Positions 36,397-45,435 of a DNA stretch of 64,000 nucleotides are shown here, piece by piece. Position 1 is the first letter of the stretch, and each line of letters begins with the position of its first letter. This DNA comes from Propionimicrobium sp. PCR01-08-3 (lineage in GTDB: Bacteria; Actinomycetota; Actinomycetes; Propionibacteriales; Propionibacteriaceae), in assembly GCF_030286045.1 (NCBI RefSeq), contig NZ_CP127390.1, forward strand, positions 620,001 through 684,000. The letters run 5' to 3'. The notes beneath the pieces were generated by a model that ran no database searches, was not told the DNA's origin, and saw nothing but the letters and a program-made list of their open reading frames with translations. Made by a program: the position numbers and the translations under genes.

Positions 36397-36723
36397 GTGG
36401 CCTCGAATCAACGTACGCCGGAGCAGATCCGCGCTGATATCGCTGCATCGCGGCATGCTATGACGGTCGGCATCGAAGGCCTGATTTCGGAGGTGCATCC
36501 CATCGCGATCAAGAACCGCGCCGAAGAAGAGGTCAAGAAGACCGTCAAGGACACCAAGCAGATGATCTTTGACACGGTGAGCGACGTACGCGGCTATTTC
36601 GTTGATGAGGGCGGTCCTCGCTGGAACAACATCGGCACTGTAGCGTTGATCGCCGCGGGTGTGGCTGCGAGCGTCGGGGCCGTTTCGGGTGTCGCCGCGC
36701 TGGTTCGTAAGGCAGGCAAGTGA
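36397..36723 (+). CDS. DUF3618 domain membrane protein
   Basis: This 108-residue protein starts with the DUF3618 motif TPEQIRADIAASRHAM (typical RTPEEIRAEIEATRERL) and ends with a single hydrophobic segment (GTVALIAAGVAASVGAVSGV) before a basic tail. It is common in actinobacteria beside bcp and GroES-like genes, as here. Its function is unknown. The GTG start follows GGGAGGGCGCT. Its stop overlaps the next gene start (GTGA). Confidence 0.85.
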   Translation: MASNQRTPEQIRADIAASRHAMTVGIEGLISEVHPIAIKNRAEEEVKKTVKDTKQMIFDTVSDVRGYFVDEGGPRWNNIGTVALIAAGVAASVGAVSGVAALVRKAGK

Positions 36724-37034
36724 GCGAGGAGCCCGACGAAGAACTCGATCCAGCTGTCGAATCCGCCGAAGGTGCGGAGGCCCCGGAAATAGAAATAGAC
36801 GGTGTAGGGGAGTCCGTTCCTGCGGTGCTTCCGATCCGGATGCTGCACGATCGGATCCTGGTCGATCCGGACGATGAAGCCGGTGAGCGGCGCAGCACCG
36901 GCGGCATTCTGATTCCGGCAACCGTTCAGATGGGGCATCGGCTCGCTTGGGCCAAGGTATTGGCGATCGGTTCGAGCGTGCGCACTGTCAAACTCGGCGA
37001 CTATCGCGGCCCCTTTCCCTCTTCTTTCGTTTAG
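36720..37034 (+). pseudogene. GroES-like co-chaperonin, truncated at 3' end
   Basis: The 104-residue product has an acidic N-terminal extension, then a Cpn10-type core (LPIRMLHDRILVDPDDEAG, RRSTGGILIPATVQMG, KVLAIGSSVRTVKLGD). After KLGD the family normally continues with about 20-25 residues forming the last strands (a DRVLFDPED...-type end). Here the frame runs into nine unrelated residues (YRGPFPSSFV region) and stops. No remnant of the missing end was found downstream. The loss suggests a deletion or insertion at about 37003, at the edge of the orphan-gene region. It may be non-functional. Confidence 0.7.
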
Positions 37035-37265
37035 TGTTCAACGCCTTGTGATTACTCTTCGATGGCGTGGGATGCGGACCAGGCTATCTGCTTCGGTGAG
37101 CCGCTGCTTCTTTGCGCTGTGGCGTGCGCTCAGCGACTCATCGTCTGACCGGCACGAGAATACGTCCACATTACAAAACGTCAGAGTGCCAGGGCTGCTA
37201 TCCGCAATTCAAGCCGAAGTCTCTGCTGAGTAACGCTTTCCGCAGCGCGTCCGGCCGAACCTAGG

Positions 37266-37799
37266 TCAGTCGTTGATGGGAAAAGCCGAATAGACCGAGG
37301 CGAGCCGGACGAACTCGGGAGCGCTTTGATAGATCGCCGTATGCGAAGCCGTTTCGCGGAGATGTGCGATCACATCCGTCGTACTCATCTGGCGCGCCCG
37401 GGCGTTGGTCGCGACTTCCATGGTGATGGCCACTCGGCAGTATGCAAGCAGGAGCTGCGCCGGAATGACCTGGGCATACAATGTCGGCGCCGAGAAGTAT
37501 GAAGACCACATCGAATATGCGACTTCAACATCCGTAGGACTCCTTTTGCGTTTGCGTGGTCCCTTCAGCTGCTTGATCCGGCCGTCGTCCGTAACCCCAA
37601 CGCTTTGGTTGAGCAGACTGAAAACGCCGAACAGTCCGATCAGCTGATCGCAATCAGCGGCTGTGAGCGGTGCATCGAGTTGCTTCCGGGGCAGGTCTTT
37701 TGGCCTGGTGGGGGAGATGAGTTCGGCCTCTATTGCGTCCAGCGCCGCGGCGATCTCACGTTGAAAACCCTCGCTCGGACCACTGGTCAACGGATGCAT
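37266..37799 (-). CDS. Hypothetical protein, orphan
   Basis: The 177-residue soluble protein is not recognised. It has an N-terminal helical part with DAIEAELISP and a basic patch (KGPRKRKRSPTDVE). The C-terminal half is rich in aliphatic helices (YAQVIPAQLLLAYCRVAITME). There is no signal peptide or membrane segment. It stands alone on the minus strand between a truncated GroES-like gene and the rightward SIS-kinase operon. The balanced codon use and long open frame favour a real gene, possibly acquired. No function is proposed. Confidence 0.55.
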   Translation of the reverse strand: MHPLTSGPSEGFQREIAAALDAIEAELISPTRPKDLPRKQLDAPLTAADCDQLIGLFGVFSLLNQSVGVTDDGRIKQLKGPRKRKRSPTDVEVAYSMWSSYFSAPTLYAQVIPAQLLLAYCRVAITMEVATNARARQMSTTDVIAHLRETASHTAIYQSAPEFVRLASVYSAFPIND

Positions 37800-38117
37800 G
37801 CTCGCAGGCTACTCCAGCCAAGTTCGCGGTCTGCTCAGTTTGGTGGACGCTGTGGACAGCCCCGAACTGCTAGAACAGTTGCACCCATTTATAGAGCCGA
37901 TGGCACATCGGCCGCAGATCGGGGTAAGGGGCTGCCGATGCGGTCGCTGGGGCGTCCATTCGCCAACGAACCGAAAGTTACAGCACGGTGACGATCTCTG
38001 GGACTGATTGACACCGGTCCCACTGACGAACAAACTTAGAGGTACGCACATCTGGCACCGGTGTCAATGTGATGTGAATGCTCGGAAAAGCAAGTCCAAA
38101 CCAGCAGGAAAGTAGAC
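37800..38117. promoter_or_regulatory. Spacer containing the promoter of the SIS-PfkB-Hyu operon
   Basis: The first 200 bp hold only a weak rightward open frame (37798-38007) that matches nothing recognised. The last 110 bp hold the promoter and operators described at 38007-38068. Confidence 0.5.
38007..38068 (+). promoter_or_regulatory. Promoter with two LacI-type operator boxes
   Basis: ATTGACACCGGT (38007-38018) and its exact inverse ACCGGTGTCAAT (38057-38068) lie 44 bp apart centre to centre. Each has the ACCGGT centre typical of LacI-family sites (TGACACCGGTGTCA-like). The first box contains a consensus -35, TTGACA (38008-38013). CAAACT at 38031-38036, 17 bp on, is a fair -10. The second box would lie just after the transcript start. 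The LacI gene at 50772 is the obvious candidate regulator. Confidence 0.65.
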
Positions 38118-39137
38118 ATGGCGAACCTGATTCCCGTTCCTCAAGACTTCGAAGAATGTGTTGCGCACCCACTGGCAGCAGAATCAACCATCGATGACTA
38201 CATCGCCGAGGCTGCGGCGAGGGGCCTGAAGAGGGTCGTTCTCGTCGGCTGCGGCGGCTCGCACTTCGGCGCCTATCCCTGCTACGACTTCGTCGACCGC
38301 CACGTCTCGGGCATCAGTGTCAACCACGTCACCAGCGCCGAACTGACCTCCCGTGACCCCGTCTGGCTCGACTCCAGCTGTCTGGTGGTGGCTGCCAGCC
38401 ACTCCGGCAACACCCCGGAGACCGTAGCCGCAGCCGAATTCGCGAAAGCCAAGGGCTGCCCGACCATCGGCATCTCGCGTATCGGCGACAACGGGCTGAG
38501 CCGCACCTGCGACATCCACCTCGACTACCGCGACACCATCACCATCACCGAGCCCAAGCTCATGCACACCATGCTGATCGCCCTCGCGCTTGCCCGGCTG
38601 GAAGGCAAGAACGAGCTGGCCGACGCCGTCCGCGCCGGTATGGACGCCATGCCGCATGCGCTGCGCCTCGGCAAGGACGAAATCGCCGAGGTTGGCGATG
38701 CGATCGGCGCCACCACGCTGGACACCGACTACGCCTACTTCGTGGGCGCCGGCCCCCTGTTCGGGCAAGCCAAGATGTCGGCCTGGTGCTACTCCATGGA
38801 GATGTCGTGGCTGCCCGCCGCAGCAATCAACGGCGCCGACTTCTTTCACGGCCCGCTGGAACTGACGCTCGAAAAGACCCCGATCGTGGTGCTGGCCGCC
38901 GAGGATCCCAGCCGTCCGCTTGCCGAGCGCGTGGTGAACTTCATCAGCGACCGCACCGAATACGCCCACGTCATCGACTCCAAGAATCTATCGATGGCAG
39001 GCGTTCCCGAGACCGCCCGCGCAGAGCTCAGCGTGTTGTCGACCATCAGTGCGTCCCGCCGGGTGCTCGACCATGTTGCGGCCCTGCGCGGACACGACAC
39101 CTCGGTGCGCCGCTATATGTACAAAGTGGCCTACTGA
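38118..39137 (+). CDS. SIS-domain sugar isomerase/deglycase, FrlB-like
   Basis: The 339-residue protein has two SIS domains. Visible are VVLVGCGGSHFGAYP, the phosphosugar-binding Ser loop VAASHSGNTPETVAAAEFAK, and ADFFHGPLELTLEKTPIVVL, which corresponds to the SGEFRHGPLE active-site stretch of fructoselysine-6-phosphate deglycase FrlB. The C-terminal RRYMYKVAY resembles the FrlB end. FrlB-type enzymes split a 6-phospho-fructosyl-amine into glucose-6-phosphate and an amine. It is first in the operon and overlaps the kinase start by one base (TGATG). The exact amine is not known. Confidence 0.82.
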   Translation: MANLIPVPQDFEECVAHPLAAESTIDDYIAEAAARGLKRVVLVGCGGSHFGAYPCYDFVDRHVSGISVNHVTSAELTSRDPVWLDSSCLVVAASHSGNTPETVAAAEFAKAKGCPTIGISRIGDNGLSRTCDIHLDYRDTITITEPKLMHTMLIALALARLEGKNELADAVRAGMDAMPHALRLGKDEIAEVGDAIGATTLDTDYAYFVGAGPLFGQAKMSAWCYSMEMSWLPAAAINGADFFHGPLELTLEKTPIVVLAAEDPSRPLAERVVNFISDRTEYAHVIDSKNLSMAGVPETARAELSVLSTISASRRVLDHVAALRGHDTSVRRYMYKVAY

Positions 39138-39964
39138 TGCGACTTTTGTGTATTGGCGACAACGTCGTCGATCGCTATCTCGACCGGGGCACGATGTACC
39201 CCGGCGGCAACTGCGTCAACGTGGCTGTCTTCGCGGCACGTCAGGGAGTCGAGGCATCTTACGCAGGAATCCTCGGTGACGATGCCGCCGGCCAACTCGT
39301 GCTGGCAGCCCTGAAGTCCGAAGGGGTTGATACCTCTCATACACAAGTCGAACACGGAGCCAACGCCTACGCATTGGTCGAACTGATCGATGGCGACCGT
39401 GAATTTCTCGGCTCCGACAAGGGAGTATCACTCTTCGACCTGGACGATGAAGCCATCGGCCTGGCCAAGGACTACGACATCGTCCACACCGCATATTCGC
39501 AGCACTGGGAAGATCAAGTACCGAAACTGGTCGACGCCAGATGCACGGTCGCCTACGACTTCGGACGCAACTACTCGCCCGAATCGATTGCCCGGGTTCC
39601 AGGGCTGTGGCTGGCGGCCTTCTCCGGTTCGCATCTGGATGGGGCCGGTATCGAACAAACCGTGCAGGCAGCATTCAAGGCCGGGGCACGCTATGTGCTG
39701 ATCACCCAAGGATCTCGGGGTGCAGGCTTGTGGACGAGTAAGCAGCACTGGCATCAACCGGCCGACGACGTGGCCGTTGTCGACACACTGGCCGCTGGCG
39801 ACGCCTACCTGTCGTCCCTGATCGTCTCGCTGGCTGCCGGCGAGGACGAGGCACAGGCGATGGCAAAAGCGAGCACGGCATCGGCGCAGGTCATCGGAGT
39901 TTGGGGAGCATTCGGACACGGCGCACCTGATCAGGGCGCGCCGGTGAAGCAGGGAGTGAACTGA
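39137..39964 (+). CDS. PfkB-family sugar kinase, fructoselysine 6-kinase (FrlD)-like
   Basis: From the ATG at 39137 the product has 275 residues. It starts IGDNVVDRYLDRGTMYPGGN, the FrlD-type N-terminus with the GGN substrate motif. The catalytic PfkB motif is DTLAAGDAYLSSLIVSLA. At about 275 residues it is short for PfkB, as FrlD is (about 260). It likely phosphorylates a fructosyl-amino acid at C6 to make the substrate of the deglycase encoded just upstream. It overlaps both neighbours by TGATG, which suggests coupled translation. A start further upstream at 38786 would overlap the deglycase gene and is rejected. Confidence 0.83.
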   Translation: MRLLCIGDNVVDRYLDRGTMYPGGNCVNVAVFAARQGVEASYAGILGDDAAGQLVLAALKSEGVDTSHTQVEHGANAYALVELIDGDREFLGSDKGVSLFDLDDEAIGLAKDYDIVHTAYSQHWEDQVPKLVDARCTVAYDFGRNYSPESIARVPGLWLAAFSGSHLDGAGIEQTVQAAFKAGARYVLITQGSRGAGLWTSKQHWHQPADDVAVVDTLAAGDAYLSSLIVSLAAGEDEAQAMAKASTASAQVIGVWGAFGHGAPDQGAPVKQGVN

Positions 39965-42027
39965 TGGGATTGCGATTCGGTGTCGACACCGGAGGCACGT
40001 TCACCGACGTGTGCGCCTATGACGACCAGACCGGTCGTGTGCACGTCCACAAGGTCTCGAGCACTCCGGACGACCCGGGCAGGGCCATCGTCCAAGGCGT
40101 CACCGAACTCCTCGGCAAACTGGACGGTCGCCAGATCGGCGACATCAGCTACTTCGCGCACGGCACCACCGTCGGCACCAACACTCTGCTCACCAACACC
40201 GGCGTCCCGACCGGCCTGATCACCACCAAGGGATTCCGCGACCTGCTCGAACTCGGACGCGGCCGCCGCCCCGACATGTACGATCCGCAGGCCGACAAGC
40301 CGATTCCGCTGGTGCCCCGGCACCTTCGTCTGGAGGTGACCGAACGGCTGCGCTACGACGGGACGATCGCCACCCCGCTGGATGAGGACGAGACGCGCGA
40401 GAAGATCCGCGAGTTGCGCGACGCCGGCGTGAAGGCCATCGCGGTCTGCTTCCTCTACAGCTACCTCGACCCGACCCACGAGCGCCGGGTGGCCGAACTG
40501 ATCGCCGAAGAGTTCCCCGACGCGTATGTGTCACTGTCCTCGGTCGTGCTGCCCGAGTTCCGCGAGTACGAACGGCTGTCGACGGTGGTCACCAATGCCT
40601 ACGCGGGCCCGGTGGTCTATGGCTATCTGTCCCGGTTGCGTCGCACGCTGGTGGATCTCGGCTTGAAGACCGAGCCGCAGGTCACCCAGTCGAACGGCGG
40701 CGTGATCCCCTTCGGGATGGCCGAGGAGGTGCCCGTCCGGCTGGTGCTTTCCGGCCCGAGCACCGGCGTGGTCGGTGCCGCCGACATCTGCCAGGCAGCC
40801 GGGTTCCCTGACATCATCACCTTCGACATGGGCGGCACATCGTCCGATATTTCGCTGGTGCAGCACGGCGAACCGCACGTCACCTCCGGCATGGAGCTCG
40901 ACGGACGCCCGATCCGCTCACCCATGCTCGACATCCACACCGTGGGCGCCGGCGGCGGATCGATCGCCTGGATCGACTCCGGCAACCATCTGCGGGTCGG
41001 CCCTCAGTCGGCCGGGGCCTTCCCCGGCCCCGCCTGCTACGGCAACGGCGACCAGCCCTCGGTGACCGACGCCAATGTGGTGTTGCACCTGCTCAACCCC
41101 GAGTATCTGCTCAACGGCCAGATGAAGATCAGCGAGGAGCAGGCGATCGCCGCGGTCAAGAGCGTCGGCGACCCACTCGGCCTCGAGGTGCACGAGGCCG
41201 CTCTCGGCATCTTGCGGGTGGTCACCGCCAACATGGCCCGCGCCATCCGGGTGGTCTCGGTGCAGCGCGGGTACGATCCGCGTGACTACGCGCTGGTGCC
41301 GTTCGGCGGGGCAGGGCCTTTGCACGCCTCCCGGCTGGCCCGTGAACTGAGCATCTCGAAGGTCGTCGTGCCCGAGATCCCCGGCGCGCAATCGGCGATG
41401 GGCCTGCTGATGACCGACGTGCGCACTGACTTCATGCGCACCCAGATCACCGCGCTCGACCCGGAGAATCCCGCCGCCATTGCCCAGGTGCTTGAAGAAC
41501 TTGAAGCACAACCCGCCGCCTGGTTCGCCGCCGAGGGCACCCCGGCCGATGAGCAGAGCTTGGTCCGCCGGTTGGAGATGCGTTATCGCGGGCAGAACTT
41601 CGAGCTTCCCATCGACATCGAAGGGGAGCACGGGCTCGAAGCCGGGGCATTGGCACAAGTCATAGCGTCCTTCCACGAGGCCCACGAGCGGGTCTACGGA
41701 TTCCATGCGGACGACGACCCGATCGAGGTCGTCACCTTCCGGGTGCAGGCCGTCGGCAGGGCGGAGCGCCTCGAACTGGTCAAGTCCGAGATCGATGGGG
41801 AATCGTCCGATCCGGCGCTCGTGGGCGAACGTGAGGTGTTTCTGAGCACCGAATTCGGGTTCCGGAAATGCCCGGTGTATGAGCGCGGAAAGCTGCGTCC
41901 GGGCAACCAGTTGGCGGGTCCGGCGATCGTCGAGCAGATGGATACCACGACCATCTTGCTGCCCGGCGATGCCTGCGTGATGGACGAATACCGCAACCTT
42001 GTGATTGAGATCGGAGCTCAGCAATGA
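39964..42027 (+). CDS. Hydantoinase/oxoprolinase family protein, subunit A (HyuA)
   Basis: The 687 residues are typical of HyuA/AcxA-type subunits. The N-terminus has the actin-like ATP site FGVDTGGTFTDVCAYD. HGTTVGTNTLLTN, SVVLPEFREYERLSTVV, QSNGGVIPFGMAEEVPV, GPSTGVVGAADI and TFDMGGTSSDISLV follow, all family hallmarks. With subunit B it uses ATP to open a lactam or hydantoin ring (N-methylhydantoinase, 5-oxoprolinase) or to carboxylate ketones. Its coupling to FrlB/FrlD-like genes and grouping with a GGT-like gene favours a pyroglutamate-type lactam, by inference. It overlaps hyuB by four bases. Confidence 0.9.
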   Translation: MGLRFGVDTGGTFTDVCAYDDQTGRVHVHKVSSTPDDPGRAIVQGVTELLGKLDGRQIGDISYFAHGTTVGTNTLLTNTGVPTGLITTKGFRDLLELGRGRRPDMYDPQADKPIPLVPRHLRLEVTERLRYDGTIATPLDEDETREKIRELRDAGVKAIAVCFLYSYLDPTHERRVAELIAEEFPDAYVSLSSVVLPEFREYERLSTVVTNAYAGPVVYGYLSRLRRTLVDLGLKTEPQVTQSNGGVIPFGMAEEVPVRLVLSGPSTGVVGAADICQAAGFPDIITFDMGGTSSDISLVQHGEPHVTSGMELDGRPIRSPMLDIHTVGAGGGSIAWIDSGNHLRVGPQSAGAFPGPACYGNGDQPSVTDANVVLHLLNPEYLLNGQMKISEEQAIAAVKSVGDPLGLEVHEAALGILRVVTANMARAIRVVSVQRGYDPRDYALVPFGGAGPLHASRLARELSISKVVVPEIPGAQSAMGLLMTDVRTDFMRTQITALDPENPAAIAQVLEELEAQPAAWFAAEGTPADEQSLVRRLEMRYRGQNFELPIDIEGEHGLEAGALAQVIASFHEAHERVYGFHADDDPIEVVTFRVQAVGRAERLELVKSEIDGESSDPALVGEREVFLSTEFGFRKCPVYERGKLRPGNQLAGPAIVEQMDTTTILLPGDACVMDEYRNLVIEIGAQQ

Positions 42028-43667
42028 CCGAGGCATCGGCAACCGACCCGATTCTGGTCGAGGTGATTTCTTCGGCGCTGTCCAGCATCGTCGAAGAGAT
42101 GAGCGAGACGCTGGTGAAGGCCGCGTTCTCGCCGAATATCAAGGAGCGCCGTGACTGCACGGCGAGCCTGTTCAACGCCGAGGGGGAGGCGATCGCTCAG
42201 GATGAGGGCGGTTCGCCCCTGCACCTCGGCTCGTTGATGGGCGTGGTCGCGGCCATCCGGGAGCGGATCCCCGAGGAGGACATCGTTGAGGGAGATGTCT
42301 TCATCGGAAACGACCCGTACACCGGCGGCGGCTCGCATCTGCCGGACATCGTGCTCGCCGCCCCGATCTTCGTGGACGGCCGGTTGACCGCGTGGACGGC
42401 AACCTTGGCCCATCACGCAGATTTCGGTGATCGCGGCCACGCCCACATTTTCCAGGAGGCCATCCGGATTCCTGTCGTGCACCTGGTGCGCAGGGGAGTC
42501 CTGCAGCAAGAACTGCTCGAAGTGATCTTGTTGAACTGCCAGATTCCGGACGAACGCCGCGCCGATCTCAGGGCCCAGCAGGCCGCGCTGCACACCGCGA
42601 TCAAGCGCTATCTGGAGTTGTGTGAGCGCTACGGACGCCGGACCATGGTCGAGGTCTCGACCGAGTTGCTCGACTACACCGAGCGCCGCACCCGGGCGGC
42701 CATCGAGGAGTTCCCCGACGGCCGCTACACCTTCACCGACACGTTCGACTGCCCGGAGCTGGACGACGAGCTGGAGCTGAAGATCGCCGTCACCGTGGCC
42801 GGAGACGAGATCACCTTCGACTTCGACGGTGCCCCGCCGCAGGTGCGGGCCAGTGTCAACGTGGTGTGGACGGGGCTGTACGCGGCTTGCTACTACACGC
42901 TGAAGACGCTGATCGACCCGGACATCATGCCGAACGCCGGGCTTTATCGTCCGGTCACCATCACCGCGCCGCTGGGCAGCATCCTGAACTGCCAGGCGCC
43001 GGCCGCGGTCAACGGACGCAGCGAGACCTGCCAGCGGGTGGTCGACCTGATCATTGGTGCCCTGGCTCCGGCGATCCCGGCCAAGGTGACCGCGGCCAGC
43101 AACGGCGCGAACACCGGCGTCCATTTCTCCGGGTGGGACCCCGGGCGCCAACGCGAGTTCGTCTACCTGGAGACCATCGGCGGGGGCTGTGGCGCGCGGT
43201 ATAACAAGGACGGCCTCGACGGTGTGCAGGTGCACATGACCAACACCTCGAATCTGCCGGTCGAGAGCCTGGAGGCCGAATATCCGCTGACCGTCGAGGC
43301 ATATGAGCTGATCGACGATTCGGGTGGCATCGGTCAATATCGCGGTGGCATGGGAATTCGGCGCAAGGTGCGCGCCGAGGTGGACGACGTGCATTTCTGG
43401 CTCGATACCAGCCGTCAGAAATCCCGGCCCTGGGGATTGTTCGGCGGCGGCCCGGGCACCTCGGCGACCTGCGAATTGAACGATGATGCCCGCCCGATCG
43501 ATCACGGGTACACCGTGCTGAAATCGGGAGATTACGCATCCATCGAAACTGCCGGCGCCGGCGGTTATGGAGAACCTGCAAAGCGTTCGTCCGAGGCGGT
43601 TGAAGAAGATTTGCAGGCGGAAAAGATCAGTAAGGAAACAGCCGAGAGATATTTCTCGGAAAAGTAA
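42024..43667 (+). CDS. Hydantoinase/oxoprolinase family protein, subunit B (HyuB)
   Basis: The 547-residue protein matches the HyuB family (about 520-600). Motifs include SSIVEEMSETLVKAAFSPNIKERRDC, GEAIAQDEGGSPLHLGSL, GDVFIGNDPYTGGGSHLPDIV and HHADFGDRGH, all typical, and later NGANTGVHFSGWDP and GGMGIRRKV. It partners HyuA. The ATGA overlap with hyuA suggests equal amounts of the two subunits. It ends 70 bp before the ABC binding-protein gene. Confidence 0.9.
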   Translation: MTEASATDPILVEVISSALSSIVEEMSETLVKAAFSPNIKERRDCTASLFNAEGEAIAQDEGGSPLHLGSLMGVVAAIRERIPEEDIVEGDVFIGNDPYTGGGSHLPDIVLAAPIFVDGRLTAWTATLAHHADFGDRGHAHIFQEAIRIPVVHLVRRGVLQQELLEVILLNCQIPDERRADLRAQQAALHTAIKRYLELCERYGRRTMVEVSTELLDYTERRTRAAIEEFPDGRYTFTDTFDCPELDDELELKIAVTVAGDEITFDFDGAPPQVRASVNVVWTGLYAACYYTLKTLIDPDIMPNAGLYRPVTITAPLGSILNCQAPAAVNGRSETCQRVVDLIIGALAPAIPAKVTAASNGANTGVHFSGWDPGRQREFVYLETIGGGCGARYNKDGLDGVQVHMTNTSNLPVESLEAEYPLTVEAYELIDDSGGIGQYRGGMGIRRKVRAEVDDVHFWLDTSRQKSRPWGLFGGGPGTSATCELNDDARPIDHGYTVLKSGDYASIETAGAGGYGEPAKRSSEAVEEDLQAEKISKETAERYFSEK

Positions 43668-43737
43668 CAACCATTCGAAGGTATGACCAGCGAATTTCAA
43701 TAAGAATGATCAGATGAAAAATGGAAGGACTGACGGC

Positions 43738-45342
43738 ATGAGGAAACCAATTGCACGAAGCCCGCAGAGGGCTCGTTTCTCGCCCGGCAGGGCCAAGCGC
43801 TACGCCGCGCTTGCGGCCGCGGCTGCCGTAGTTTTGACGACCGGGCTCGCCGGTTGTGCAACCGACACCGGCACCGGCAGTAGTGGGGGCGCCGAAGGGC
43901 AGGTTTTGACGTACGGTCTGTCCGCGGAGCCTTCGGGTTTCAAGACCGGTGTCGACCAGGGGTCGGCGAACAAGGAGATGCTGACCCTGGTGCGTCGCGG
44001 CCTGCTGATGTACGACGGCACGGGTGAGGTCGCGCCGGCTTTGGCGTCCGAATATGAGGTTTCGGACGACGGGCTGACCTACACCTTCACGCTTCGCCCC
44101 GACCTGAAGTTCTCCAACGACGATCCGCTGACTTCGGCAGATGTCAAGAGGACATTCGAGTACTTGGCTGACGAGAACAATGGCGCCGCCGATCAGACTT
44201 CGTTTGCGAACATCGCCTCCATCGACACCCCGGACGACTCGACCGTGGTGCTGAACCTGACCGATCCGCAGACGTCGCTTCCCAAGGTGTTGGCCGGGCC
44301 GTTGTCGGCGATCGTCCCAGAAGAAGACGTGGACGCTAACGGTGTGCCGATCGGCTCCGGCCCGTTCATGATCACCGAATACAACAAGGGAGTTTCGTTC
44401 ACCCTTGAGGCCAACCCGAATTACTACGACGCCGACTCGGTGCAGCTCGATGGCATCGACGTCACCTTCATGGCGGACGCGCAGACCCGCGTGAAGGCTC
44501 TGCTGGACGGCCAGGTGCAGTTCATCGACTACGTGTCGGCTTCCGACTACGAGTCGCTGGAAAGCTCGGATGGCGTCACGCTGGCGCGGGCACCCGGGCT
44601 TTACGGCACCTTGCAGTTCAACTTGACTGATGGGCCGCTCGCGGAGCCTCAGGTGCGTCAGGCGATCGCCTATGCTCTCGATCTCGATTCGCTCAATCAG
44701 GTCGGCACGCTCGGCTACGGCACTGCCTTCGGCGGATTGCCGGTGCCCAGCGATAGCGAGTACTTCAACGAGGAGCAGGCTCACCACTTCGATCGGGATA
44801 CCGATAAGGCAAAGGACCTGCTCTCCGAGGCCGGATACCCCGATGGCGGCTTCAGCCTCGATCTGCTCACCACGTCGCAGTACTTCGGGTTCACCGAGCG
44901 TGCCCAGGTCATTCAGAGCAACCTCGCCGAAATCGGCATCACCGTCAACCTGGTCACCGGCGACTATGCAAATCTGATTGCCAACGGCAACAGCGGCAAT
45001 TACGACATGTTGGTCGGTGGCCCGCCGGCCGCCATCAACGACCCGTCGTCGTTGTCCGGTGCCTTCCTCGGCGGCCCGACGTTCGTGCGTTCCTACGGTA
45101 TCGATGAGAGCCTGTATGCAGACCTGCTCGCGCAGGGAGCCAAGACTCCCGACGGCCCCGAGCGCGTGGACATCTACAACCAGATCGGCGAAATCTACCT
45201 CGAAGACGTTCCCTTCGTGACCTGGGGTCAGGGCACTGTCGGGTTCGCCTACTCCGACGACGTCCAGGGATTCGAGATGCTTTCCGGACCGATTGTCTAC
45301 TCGTCGGTATACAGCCTCTCGAACGCCAGCATCGCCGGATAA
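43738..45342 (+). CDS. Peptide-type ABC transporter substrate-binding lipoprotein (family 5, DppA-like)
   Basis: The ATG at 43738 follows GGAAGGA and gives 534 residues; an in-frame ATG at 43714 lacks a good ribosome site. A long basic n-region, a hydrophobic core and a lipobox (GLAGC) mark a lipoprotein. The family 5 fold is clear from GEVAPALASEYEVSDDGLTY, FSNDDPLTSADVKRTFEYL and IGSGPFMITEYNKG. It delivers a peptide, opine-like or other amide compound to the permeases at 45436 and 46393. A stable hairpin follows. Confidence 0.9.
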   Translation: MRKPIARSPQRARFSPGRAKRYAALAAAAAVVLTTGLAGCATDTGTGSSGGAEGQVLTYGLSAEPSGFKTGVDQGSANKEMLTLVRRGLLMYDGTGEVAPALASEYEVSDDGLTYTFTLRPDLKFSNDDPLTSADVKRTFEYLADENNGAADQTSFANIASIDTPDDSTVVLNLTDPQTSLPKVLAGPLSAIVPEEDVDANGVPIGSGPFMITEYNKGVSFTLEANPNYYDADSVQLDGIDVTFMADAQTRVKALLDGQVQFIDYVSASDYESLESSDGVTLARAPGLYGTLQFNLTDGPLAEPQVRQAIAYALDLDSLNQVGTLGYGTAFGGLPVPSDSEYFNEEQAHHFDRDTDKAKDLLSEAGYPDGGFSLDLLTTSQYFGFTERAQVIQSNLAEIGITVNLVTGDYANLIANGNSGNYDMLVGGPPAAINDPSSLSGAFLGGPTFVRSYGIDESLYADLLAQGAKTPDGPERVDIYNQIGEIYLEDVPFVTWGQGTVGFAYSDDVQGFEMLSGPIVYSSVYSLSNASIAG

Positions 45343-45350
45343 CCCGGCCC

Positions 45351-45393
45351 GGTCACCGCTCGGCGTCGCTGGATGGCGCGCCGGGCGGTGACC
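45351..45393 (+). terminator. Hairpin between binding-protein and permease genes
   Basis: GGTCACCGC (45351-45359) pairs perfectly with GCGGTGACC (45385-45393), and an inner CGGCG/CGCCG can extend the stem. There is no T-run. As the operon continues 40 bases on, mRNA stabilisation or partial attenuation that favours the binding protein is the probable role. Confidence 0.5.
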
Positions 45394-45435
45394 TGACTCA
45401 TTTGGCGCCGATTACTCATCGGAAGGGTCACGACC

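Noticed and set aside
37798-38007. Small rightward frame (69 codons) starting beside the orphan gene
   Set aside because: No ribosome site or recognisable content, and it runs into the operator region; kept only as a note.
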